Source: Couchioplanes azureus (lineage in GTDB: Bacteria; Actinomycetota; Actinomycetes; Mycobacteriales; Micromonosporaceae). From it: DNA of 64,000 nt. The notes under the pieces are model-generated. The model searched no databases and was not told the DNA's origin. It saw only the letters and a program-made list of their open reading frames with translations. Location of the stretch: the NCBI RefSeq assembly GCF_014648355.1, contig NZ_BMQY01000004.1, positions 517,549 to 581,548 of the forward strand. Reading direction: 5' to 3'. Every line of letters starts with the position of its first letter. The stretch's first letter is position 1. Of this stretch, positions 15,965-22,259 are shown in pieces. A program made the translations under genes and the position numbers.

Positions 15965-16003
15965 GGTGCCTCCCCGGCGAGGCGGACATCGACACCGGCG
16001 ACG

Positions 16004-16019
16004 GTGACGCCGGCGTCAC
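16004..16019. promoter_or_regulatory. perfect 16-bp palindromic operator candidate
   Basis: GTGACGCCGGCGTCAC is identical to its reverse complement. It lies 40 nt upstream of the binding-protein start and just downstream of the predicted transcription start, the position for a repressor roadblock. The cognate regulator is not in the window. Confidence 0.55.
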
Positions 16020-16028
16020 TCCGGACCC

Positions 16029-16058
16029 AGTAGATGCCTGAGATCGACAGGATGTCAA
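16029..16058 (-). promoter_or_regulatory. sigma-A-type promoter of the polyol ABC operon
   Basis: Minus strand: consensus TTGACA (16053-16058), 18-nt spacer, TCTACT (16029-16034). The predicted start of transcription near 16022 abuts the palindrome. Confidence 0.55.
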
Positions 16059-16111
16059 CAGCTCGTCACGCACCGCTGCATAAACGGACGTCGAAGTTTG
16101 CCGGGGCGTCC

Positions 16112-16321
16112 TCAGGCGACCACGCGGACCGCCCGGCCGCCGACGGCGACGACGTCGCCGGGGCGCAACTGCCGGCCACGCCGGGTGTCGACCTCGCCGT
16201 TGACCGTCACGTCACCCTCGGCGATCAGCACCTTGGCCTCGCCACCCGTGTCGATGAGATCGGCCAGCTTGAGAAACTGTCCGAGTCTGATCATGTCGTC
16301 GCCGATCGCTACCTCTCGCAT
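16112..16321 (-). CDS. S4-domain RNA-binding protein (YaaA/RlbA-like)
   Basis: A 69-residue protein consisting of one S4 domain: 'IRLGQFLKLADLIDTGGEAK', 'GDVTVNGEVDTRRGRQLRPGDVV'. It is the free-standing YaaA/RlbA type, thought to bind structured RNA, often linked with ribosomes. The ATG at 16321 is chosen over an in-frame ATG at 16339 because CATGAT lies 6 nt upstream in leaderless spacing. Neither start has a Shine-Dalgarno. It is divergent from the YcnI-like gene. Confidence 0.85.
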   Translation of the reverse strand: MREVAIGDDMIRLGQFLKLADLIDTGGEAKVLIAEGDVTVNGEVDTRRGRQLRPGDVVAVGGRAVRVVA

Positions 16322-16401
16322 GCGACCATCATGCGGCACGGCCGGCGAAGAAATTTTCCGCGGTGTTGAACCATTCGCCTCGCTGAACCGAACTACCGGA
16401 C

Positions 16402-17223
16402 GTGAGTCGACTGGAGAAGCACCGCCGGGCGGCGGTTCTGGCCGCCGCCGTCGCCGCCGGCGTGCTCGGCCTCGCGGCGCCCGCCGCCGCGGGCGTGACG
16501 GTCAGCCCGCCCAGCGCACCGCAGGGCAGCGGGCAGAACGTCGCGTTCACGGTCACGAACGCCGCGCGGAGCCCGATCACCAAGATCAGACTGGTGCTTC
16601 CCCGGGAGATGCCGGTCGCCGAGTTCTACGCACTGTCGGCGCCGGACTGGGCGCCGCAGCTCGAGTACCGGAAGCTGGACACGCCGCTGACCAGCATCCA
16701 CGGCGGCTCGCCGGTCACCGAGGCGACGTCCGCGATCACGTGGACCGCCATGCCCGGCAAGGCCCTCGCGCCCGGCAAGTCCGCCGACCTGTCGGTCGCC
16801 ATGGGCCCGCTGCCGACGAGCGGCGACAGGATGAGCTTCACCCTGCAGCCGACGTACGCCGACCCGGCCAAGGGCGCCCCGATCCCGCCGGTCACGCTGG
16901 CGCTGACCCCGGCCACGGCGGGCGCCACCGCGGGCCACCCGGCGCACGGCACCACCCCCGGCGAGGCGACGAGCGCCGACGACGCGGCCATGTTCGCGGC
17001 GCTGGCGGAGGCGGCCGACGACGGCCCCGGCTTCTGGACGGTCGCGGGCTGGGTCGTCGCGGGCCTGCTGGCGGCCGCCGGCGCGGTCGTGGTGCTGCGG
17101 ACCCGTCGCCGGGCCGCCGCGGACGCCGCCGCGGCGCCGGCCCCGGCCGGCGAGGCGAAGGAACTGGTCGCCGCCGGGCCACGGGTGACGGCGTGGAGCT
17201 ACCGGGACGGCCCGGAGGAATAG
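16402..17223 (+). CDS. YcnI-like (DUF1775) exported protein lacking the N-terminal His
   Basis: A 273-residue type-I membrane protein. Signal peptide to ~30 ('LGLAAPAAAG'), DUF1775 domain ('VTVSPPSAPQGSGQNVAFTV', 'LPREMPVAEFYAL', 'AITWTAMPGKALAPGKSADL'), linker, and one C-terminal transmembrane helix ('WVVAGLLAAAGAVVVL'). YcnI proteins bind copper through a mature N-terminal His (AHVTV) plus Glu and Trp. Here the sequence at the cleavage site is AGVTV, so the His is absent, while the Trp of 'ITWTAM' is kept. Copper binding is thus doubtful. No CopC/CopD neighbour is present. GTG start at 16402. Confidence 0.75.
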   Translation: MSRLEKHRRAAVLAAAVAAGVLGLAAPAAAGVTVSPPSAPQGSGQNVAFTVTNAARSPITKIRLVLPREMPVAEFYALSAPDWAPQLEYRKLDTPLTSIHGGSPVTEATSAITWTAMPGKALAPGKSADLSVAMGPLPTSGDRMSFTLQPTYADPAKGAPIPPVTLALTPATAGATAGHPAHGTTPGEATSADDAAMFAALAEAADDGPGFWTVAGWVVAGLLAAAGAVVVLRTRRRAAADAAAAPAPAGEAKELVAAGPRVTAWSYRDGPEE

Positions 17224-17326
17224 AGGATGTCCCGCGCAGGTGGGCGCGGGCTGGTCGTGAAGACGCGCGTGGGGCGCTGACCACGACATGCGGGTGGGGT
17301 CCAGGGCAAGACCCACGACCTGCGTC

Positions 17327-17361
17327 CGGCGGGGTGGAGAGGTTCGGCTCTCCACCCCGCC
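17327..17361. terminator. strong bidirectional hairpin
   Basis: GGCGGGGTGGAGA at 17328-17340 pairs perfectly with 17349-17361, closed further by G17341-C17348 over a TTCG-containing loop. It lies between the convergent YcnI-like and DHH genes. Confidence 0.75.
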
Positions 17362-17368
17362 AACATGC

Positions 17369-18310
17369 TCAGACCGATACGGTACGCGGAGTCTTGAGCG
17401 CCTCGATGATCTCGCGCTCGGCTCGTTCGGCGTCCTCGTGGGCGACCTGGCAGGTGCCCGCCGCGAGGTGGCCGCCGCCGCCGTACCTGAGCATCACCGA
17501 GCCGATGTCGACCGGCGAGGAGCGGTCGAGGATCGACTTGCCGCAGGCGAACACGGTGTTCTGCTTCTTGAAGCCCCAGATGATGTGCATGGAGACCCGG
17601 GCCTCGGGGAACAGCGCGTACACCATGAAGCGGTTCCCCGCGAAGATGGTGTCCTCCTCGCGCAGGTCCACGACGACGACGTCGCCCTCCATGCGGCTGA
17701 CCCGCTTCAGCTGCTCGACGAACAACTCCGAGGAGTCGCGGTACATGTCGACCCGCTCGGCCACGTCCGGCATCTTGAGGATCTCCTCGATGCCCATCTG
17801 GATGCACGCGTCGATGAGCGTCCGCATGAGGTCGAAGTTGGCGACCCGGAACTCCCGGAAGCGGCCCAGGCCGGTGCGGCTGTCCATGATGAAGTTGAGC
17901 AGGGTCCAGCCGGTGGGGTTCAGGATGTCGTCGATCGTGTAGTCGGCCGAGTCGGCCTGGTCGACGGCCCGCATGAGGTCGTCGGGGACCTCCGGGAAGC
18001 GCTCGGCGCCCCCGTAGTACTCGAAGATGACCCGGGCCGCCGACGGCGCCTCGGCGTTGATGATGTGGTTCGGCCGGTTCCCCGTGTTACGCAGCGTCTC
18101 CGAGTGGTGATGGTCGAACACCAGGTGAGCCTTGGGGTGGTAGGGAAGATTGGTGAGGATGTCACGATCCGTGATGTCCGCCGTCCCGTCCTGGACGTCC
18201 TTGGGGTGCACGAACTTGATGTCGTCGATGTCGATGACGTTCATGAATTTGAGCAGCACGGCGCAGACCAGACCGTCCATGTCGCTGCGGGTCACGAGGC
18301 GGTACTTCAC
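17369..18310 (-). CDS. DHH-family phosphoesterase (exopolyphosphatase-related)
   Basis: A 313-residue cytoplasmic DHH/DHHA1 protein. The metal motifs appear in order: 'VTRSDMDGLVCA' (DxD), 'LVFDHHHSE' (DHH, here DHHH), 'AVDQADSADY' (third Asp), and C-terminal 'RYGGGGHLAAGTC' (the GGGH substrate motif of DHHA1). The family cleaves short phosphodiesters or polyphosphate; the substrate is open. The GTG at 18310 is chosen because GAGGGAGA precedes it by 5-7 nt; the TTG at 18325 lies upstream of that site. It is divergent from zwf. Confidence 0.85.
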   Translation of the reverse strand: MKYRLVTRSDMDGLVCAVLLKFMNVIDIDDIKFVHPKDVQDGTADITDRDILTNLPYHPKAHLVFDHHHSETLRNTGNRPNHIINAEAPSAARVIFEYYGGAERFPEVPDDLMRAVDQADSADYTIDDILNPTGWTLLNFIMDSRTGLGRFREFRVANFDLMRTLIDACIQMGIEEILKMPDVAERVDMYRDSSELFVEQLKRVSRMEGDVVVVDLREEDTIFAGNRFMVYALFPEARVSMHIIWGFKKQNTVFACGKSILDRSSPVDIGSVMLRYGGGGHLAAGTCQVAHEDAERAEREIIEALKTPRTVSV

Positions 18311-18469
18311 GGGGATCTCCCTCAAGCGGATCGGCGGCTTAGGTCCCAGTTTGCCACCTTTGCGGGTGCCGACCCGGGCGCATCGGCGGACAGCTTTGAT
18401 CCGACGGATGCTCGCGCTGCGTAAAGTTCAGGCGGAAGCCCACGCACGCGGTCGGAGGATGACCAGACG

Positions 18470-19963
18470 ATGGACAACGTTCCCCAGCTCGTACAGGACC
18501 GCAACGCACCGCCCGCCACACTGGTGATCTTCGGTGCGTCCGGCGACCTGACCCGCCGCAAGCTGCTGCCGGCGGTGGAGAGCCTGGCCCGGCACCACCG
18601 GCTGCCGGCGGAGTTCGCGCTCGTGGGCGTCGCCCGCACCCCGATGGAGGACCACCAGTTCGCGCAGAGCGCGCTGGGCGGCCGCAGCCTGGCGGACAAG
18701 CCGCAACTTCAGGGCGGAATCAGGTACGTATCGGGCGGCTACGACGACGCGGAGACGTACAAGCGGCTCGCGGAGACCCTCGACGAGCTGGACGCCACCC
18801 GGGGCACCGCGGGCAACCGCATCTTCTACCTCTCCACCCCCGCCGAGGCGTTCGAGCCGGTGATCAGGGGGCTGGCCGGCGCCGGGCTGAACCATGCGGG
18901 TGACGGCAGCTTCTCGCGCCTGGTCATCGAGAAGCCGTACGGCAACAACCTGCGCACCGCCCGCGAGCTGGACGCCATCGTGCACGCCGCGTTCGACGAG
19001 CCGCAGGTCTTCCGCATCGACCACTACCTGGGCAAGGACACCGTCCAGAACGTGCTGGCGCTGCGCTTCGCCAACGCCATCTTCCAGCCCATCTGGAACC
19101 GCTCGTGGGTCGACCACGTGCAGATCACGGTCGCCGAGACGCTGGGCGTCGGCACCCGGGGCGGCTTCTACGAGCACGCCGGCGCCATGCGCGACATCGT
19201 GCAGAACCACGTGCTGCAGGTCCTGGCGCTGGCGCTCATGGAGCCGCCGGCCTCGTTCAACGCCGAGGACCTGCGCAACGAGAAGGTCAAGCTGCTGCAG
19301 GCCATCCGGCTGCCCACCGACCGTGACATCGCCGACCTGGCGGTCCGCGGCCAGTACACCCGCGGCGGCACCCGCGACGACCTGATGGCCGGCTACCGCG
19401 ACGAGGCCGGCGTCGACCCGCTGTCGCGCACCGAGACGTACGCGGCCATGCGGCTCAACGTCGACAACTGGCGGTGGGCCGGGGTGCCGTTCTACGTGCG
19501 TACCGGCAAGCGGCTGCCGGCCCGGCTCACCGAGGTGGCGCTGCAGTTCCAGCGCCCGCCGCACCTGCCGATCCCGGCCAACCAGCTCACCGACCTGGAG
19601 ACCGACGCGCTGATCCTGCGGATCCAGCCCAACGAGGGCATCTCGCTGCGCTTCGGCGCCAAGGTCCCCGGCCACTCCTTCCGGGTGCGCACCGCCAGCA
19701 TGGACTTCTCGTACGAGCAGACCTTCGCCGAGGAGTCCCCGGAGGCCTACGAGCGGCTCCTGCTGGACGCCCTGCTCGGCGACCCGACGCTGTTCATCCG
19801 CACCGACGAGGTCGAGCAGTGCTGGCGCATCGTCGACCCCATCATCGAGCACTGGGAGAACGATTCGTCGCCGATCCCCACCTACGAGGCGGCCTCCTGG
19901 GGCCCCACGGACGCCGACCGCCTCATCGGCCGCGGCGGCCGCAAGTGGCGTAACGCCCGCTAG
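18470..19963 (+). CDS. zwf: glucose-6-phosphate 1-dehydrogenase
   Basis: A 497-residue enzyme catalysing the first step of the oxidative pentose phosphate pathway, yielding NADPH. NADP-binding 'FGASGDLTRRKLLP' at ~19-32, 'VIEKPYG' at ~161, and the active-site block 'RIDHYLGKDTVQN' at ~182 with its catalytic His-Asp context. Length is normal. GGAGG lies ~11 nt before the ATG at 18470. Unusually, it is not next to tal, tkt, pgl or opcA, so it is probably not the main pentose-cycle copy. Its last 4 bases overlap the end of the opposite bcp gene. Confidence 0.95.
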   Translation: MDNVPQLVQDRNAPPATLVIFGASGDLTRRKLLPAVESLARHHRLPAEFALVGVARTPMEDHQFAQSALGGRSLADKPQLQGGIRYVSGGYDDAETYKRLAETLDELDATRGTAGNRIFYLSTPAEAFEPVIRGLAGAGLNHAGDGSFSRLVIEKPYGNNLRTARELDAIVHAAFDEPQVFRIDHYLGKDTVQNVLALRFANAIFQPIWNRSWVDHVQITVAETLGVGTRGGFYEHAGAMRDIVQNHVLQVLALALMEPPASFNAEDLRNEKVKLLQAIRLPTDRDIADLAVRGQYTRGGTRDDLMAGYRDEAGVDPLSRTETYAAMRLNVDNWRWAGVPFYVRTGKRLPARLTEVALQFQRPPHLPIPANQLTDLETDALILRIQPNEGISLRFGAKVPGHSFRVRTASMDFSYEQTFAEESPEAYERLLLDALLGDPTLFIRTDEVEQCWRIVDPIIEHWENDSSPIPTYEAASWGPTDADRLIGRGGRKWRNAR

Positions 19964-20439
19964 GCGACATCTCGCGCGGCCCGGGCCCGGAGGACCTCCA
20001 GGGCCCGGTCCGCGTGGGCGTTCATGTCCAGCTCGGAGTGGATGACGTCGAGCACCGTACGGTCGGTGTCGATGACGAAGGTCATGCGCTTGATGCTCAG
20101 CGGGCCCAGCGGCAGCCGGCGCTTGACGCCGTAGGCGGCGGCGACCGCACTGTCGGCGTCGGAGAGCAGCGGGTAGTCGAAGCCGTGCAGGTCGGCGAAC
20201 TGCTTCTGCCGGGCCACCGCGTCGCGGCTGATGCCGACGCGCTGCACGCCCGCCGCCGCGAACTCCGCGGCCAGGTCCCGGAAGGTGCACGCCTCGACCG
20301 TGCAGCCGCTGGTCATCGCCGCCGGATAGAAGAAGAGGACCACCGGCCCGGCGGTCAGCAGCTCGCCGAGCCGCCGCGTGGTGCCGTCCTGGTCGGGCAG
20401 CGCGAAGTCGGGCGCGAAGTCACCCTTGTCGATTGTCAC
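19960..20439 (-). CDS. bcp: thioredoxin-dependent thiol peroxidase (Bcp/PrxQ)
   Basis: A 159-residue cytosolic peroxiredoxin reducing hydroperoxides. 'FFYPAAMTSGCTVEACTFRD' holds the peroxidatic Cys and, five residues later, the resolving Cys, the atypical two-Cys PrxQ arrangement. 'GDFAPDFALPDQDG' at the N-terminus is diagnostic. The GTG at 20439 has TACCGT 7 nt upstream and no Shine-Dalgarno, so the gene is probably leaderless; the longer frame reaching 20847 is rejected. Pairing tail-to-tail with zwf, which supplies NADPH, may be chance. Confidence 0.93.
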   Translation of the reverse strand: MTIDKGDFAPDFALPDQDGTTRRLGELLTAGPVVLFFYPAAMTSGCTVEACTFRDLAAEFAAAGVQRVGISRDAVARQKQFADLHGFDYPLLSDADSAVAAAYGVKRRLPLGPLSIKRMTFVIDTDRTVLDVIHSELDMNAHADRALEVLRARAARDVA

Positions 20440-20446
20440 GGGGTCA

Positions 20447-20452
20447 ACGGTA
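20447..20452 (-). promoter_or_regulatory. -10 hexamer of a leaderless promoter for bcp
   Basis: TACCGT on the minus strand, 7 nt before GTG at 20439. It supports the short start. Confidence 0.5.
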
Positions 20453-20563
20453 CGCGACTGAATTCGCCCATGCGGTAGCACTCGCCTAGGGTGGAGGTCA
20501 CCACCGCCGTCGCCCGTCGACCCACGGCTGACCCGTGCCCGCCACCGACGAAAGTGACACCTC

Positions 20564-20896
20564 ATGCAGGTCTCGGTCGCGCACCACCCACCGAACACGG
20601 CCGTCCTCACGCTCCGCGGCTCGCTCGACATCGACACCGCGCCCGCCCTGAAGGCCAACCTGAGCCGCCTCGTGGAACGGCCCAGCCCGCACGTCGTGGT
20701 CGACCTCTCGGGCCTCGACTTCTGCGACTCCATGGGCGTCGGCGTGTTGGTCACGGCGCACGGCCGGGCGATGGAACGCGGCGGCTGGGTCCGGCTGGCC
20801 GCGCCGTCGGGCTTCCTGCGCCGGCTGCTCGACACCCTCGGCCTCACCGACTACCTGTCCCTGCACACGGACGTCGCGACCGCCCTCAAGGACTGA
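20564..20896 (+). CDS. STAS-domain anti-sigma factor antagonist
   Basis: A 110-residue stand-alone STAS domain (SpoIIAA/RsbV type). 'AVLTLRGSLDIDTAPALKAN' then 'HVVVDLSGLDFCDSMGVGVL', in which the Ser of D-S-M-G is the site phosphorylated by a cognate RsbW-type kinase. Dephospho-antagonist would bind that kinase and free a sigma factor. No anti-sigma kinase, PP2C phosphatase or sigma factor gene lies nearby, so partners are elsewhere. The ATG at 20564 lacks a strong ribosome site; CACCTC precedes it. Confidence 0.9.
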   Translation: MQVSVAHHPPNTAVLTLRGSLDIDTAPALKANLSRLVERPSPHVVVDLSGLDFCDSMGVGVLVTAHGRAMERGGWVRLAAPSGFLRRLLDTLGLTDYLSLHTDVATALKD

Positions 20897-20922
20897 CCCG
20901 CCCCACCGAGCGGTCGGCGAGC

Positions 20923-20939
20923 CGGGTCGCCGCGACCCG
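20923..20939. terminator. short hairpin between STAS and RidA-like genes
   Basis: CGGGTCG (20923-20929) and CGACCCG (20933-20939) with a 3-nt loop. It abuts the RidA-like stop codon and sits between convergent genes. Confidence 0.4.
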
Positions 20940-21344
20940 TCAGCCGGCGCCCACCGCGGCGACCGCCTCGATCTCGATCAGCAGGTCGGCGCGGAACAGG
21001 CCGGCCACCTGCACCAACGTGCTGGTCGGCGGCCGCTCGGTGCGGACGAACTCGTCCCGGACCGCCCGGACGGTGTCCAGCGCCGAGGTGTCGACGACGA
21101 AGAAGGTCAGCTTGAAGACGTCGTCCCAGGTGGCTCCCGCGGCGGCGAGGGCTGTCCCGACGTTGCGCATGGCCAGGCGGGTCTGCGCCGCCCAGTCTCC
21201 GGCGGGCGCCGGGGTACCGTCGGCGGCGACCGGCACCTGGCCGGAGGTCCACACCAGCCGGCTTCCGGGCGCGACGGCCGCGACGTGGCTGTACCCGTGG
21301 GCCGGCGGCAGCGTCGCGGGGCTGGCGAACTCGATGGAGGTCAT
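20940..21344 (-). CDS. RidA-like (YjgF/YER057c/UK114) protein without the canonical Arg
   Basis: A 134-residue protein with the Rid fold: 'LVWTSGQVPVAADG', 'QTRLAMRNVGTALAAAGATWDDVFKLTFFV', 'PTSTLVQVAGLFRADLLIEIEAVA'. In RidA an Arg (Arg105 in E. coli numbering) before the C-V-E-V-A-R-L strand holds the imine substrate's carboxylate. By alignment on that strand the position here is Ser. It is therefore likely a Rid4-7-type paralogue rather than an enamine/imine deaminase. The ATG has TAGAGT 6 nt upstream, indicating a leaderless start. Confidence 0.85.
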   Translation of the reverse strand: MTSIEFASPATLPPAHGYSHVAAVAPGSRLVWTSGQVPVAADGTPAPAGDWAAQTRLAMRNVGTALAAAGATWDDVFKLTFFVVDTSALDTVRAVRDEFVRTERPPTSTLVQVAGLFRADLLIEIEAVAAVGAG

Positions 21345-21350
21345 CGGCGC

Positions 21351-21356
21351 ACTCTA
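21351..21356 (-). promoter_or_regulatory. -10 hexamer of a leaderless promoter for the RidA-like gene
   Basis: TAGAGT on the minus strand with exactly 6 nt to the ATG at 21344. Confidence 0.5.
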
Positions 21357-21425
21357 CGGCGAGCGCGGCCCCGGGTCGCGAACGGACGCTGCCCGAGGCC
21401 GGCCCGGCCGGTCAGTCGCGGATGG

Positions 21426-21857
21426 TCAGTCGGCGACCGGGGTGAACGTGTCGCAGGAGGTGCCCCGCTCGGCCTTCTTCACGCTGGTGCCCTTGCAGAG
21501 GCGCACCTGCGGCTGGAAACCGCCGAACAGCAGGTTGGCGCCGGTGGTGAAGTTGGTCTTGCCCTTGCCGCAGAGCTGGCCGAACGTGCGCCACTCGATG
21601 CCGTCCGCCGGGCCGTTGTAGGCGACCTGCACGACGCCGCACTGGTTGGCGGAGTTCACGGCCAGGGTGCCGCTGACGCGGATCGGCGGAACGGGCCGCT
21701 CCGGGATGCTCATCATGCGGTCGTACGTGCCGTACGCGCTGACGCTTCCGGTGGCGAGCTCGAACGTGTTGTCGGCGGCGGCCGCAGGGCCGGCGAAGGC
21801 GCCGGCCGCGATGCCGGCCATCGCGACGATGACGCAAGCGCGTGCGAGAGACTTCAT
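21426..21857 (-). CDS. small secreted protein, unknown function
   Basis: A 143-residue exported protein. The signal peptide runs to ~28 ('IAAGAFAGPAAAADN'). The mature part has four Cys ('NQCGVVQVAYNGPADGIEW', 'GQLCGKGKT', 'VRLCKGTS', 'GTSCDTF'), consistent with two disulphides in a small extracellular beta domain. Such proteins are common in Streptomyces and Micromonosporaceae with no known role. The ATG follows GAAGGA. It has a long (about 145-nt) putative untranslated leader. Confidence 0.65.
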   Translation of the reverse strand: MKSLARACVIVAMAGIAAGAFAGPAAAADNTFELATGSVSAYGTYDRMMSIPERPVPPIRVSGTLAVNSANQCGVVQVAYNGPADGIEWRTFGQLCGKGKTNFTTGANLLFGGFQPQVRLCKGTSVKKAERGTSCDTFTPVAD

Positions 21858-22213
21858 GTCGATCCTTCGGGTAGCTCCGCCGATCGGGCGGAGTGTGGAT
21901 GGTGCTCGTCACCGCCGGAGCGCGCTCAGGGCAGACTCGTGGCCGGGCCACGGGCCTACGCGGGATGAGACGCTCGCTGTGGGTTGTGCCCACCTGACGG
22001 TGCGTGGAGATCCAATGACATTGCTGCATGCCGGTCAAGTCGGCGGCGCATCCCGCAGTGGCCATCCGGCCACTGTCTGTCGGCAAAGCCCAGCTCAGGA
22101 GGTACGTCCGGACAGAAGGGTCACTCGGAGCGTGATGTCATTCACTTTCAGCTACCTCGCCGGTCGCGTCCGGACCGGGACCGCTCATGGGCACAGTGGA
22201 GGATCGACACGAA
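21858..22213. other. intergenic region, no gene seen
   Basis: This interval has no convincing reading frame. It holds a candidate promoter for the small secreted protein and an 8-bp inverted repeat (CAGTGGCC/GGCCACTG, 22056-22075). An AGGAGG at about 22096 on the plus strand is not followed by a start codon at a usable distance. Confidence 0.5.
22010..22038 (-). promoter_or_regulatory. candidate promoter for the small secreted protein
   Basis: Minus strand: TTGACC (22033-22038), 17-nt spacer, TTGGAT (22010-22015). The -35 is good, the -10 moderate. Confidence 0.35.
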
Positions 22214-22245
22214 CGGTGGGCCACCGCGCGTGCGGTGGCCCACCG
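22214..22245. terminator. strong hairpin after the metalloprotease gene
   Basis: A 14-bp perfect stem: GGTGGGCCACCGC at 22215-22227 against 22232-22244, plus C22214-G22245, with a 4-nt loop. It starts 15 nt past the metalloprotease stop. Confidence 0.75.
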
Positions 22246-22259
22246 GTGGGACGCTCGGC

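Noticed and set aside
18400..18469. A TTGATC/TAAAGT promoter for zwf
   Set aside because: The spacer is about 20-21 nt, too long for a normal promoter.
22056..22075. 8-bp inverted repeat as a terminator of the metalloprotease transcript
   Set aside because: A much stronger 14-bp hairpin lies 15 nt after the gene; this one is too far away and short.
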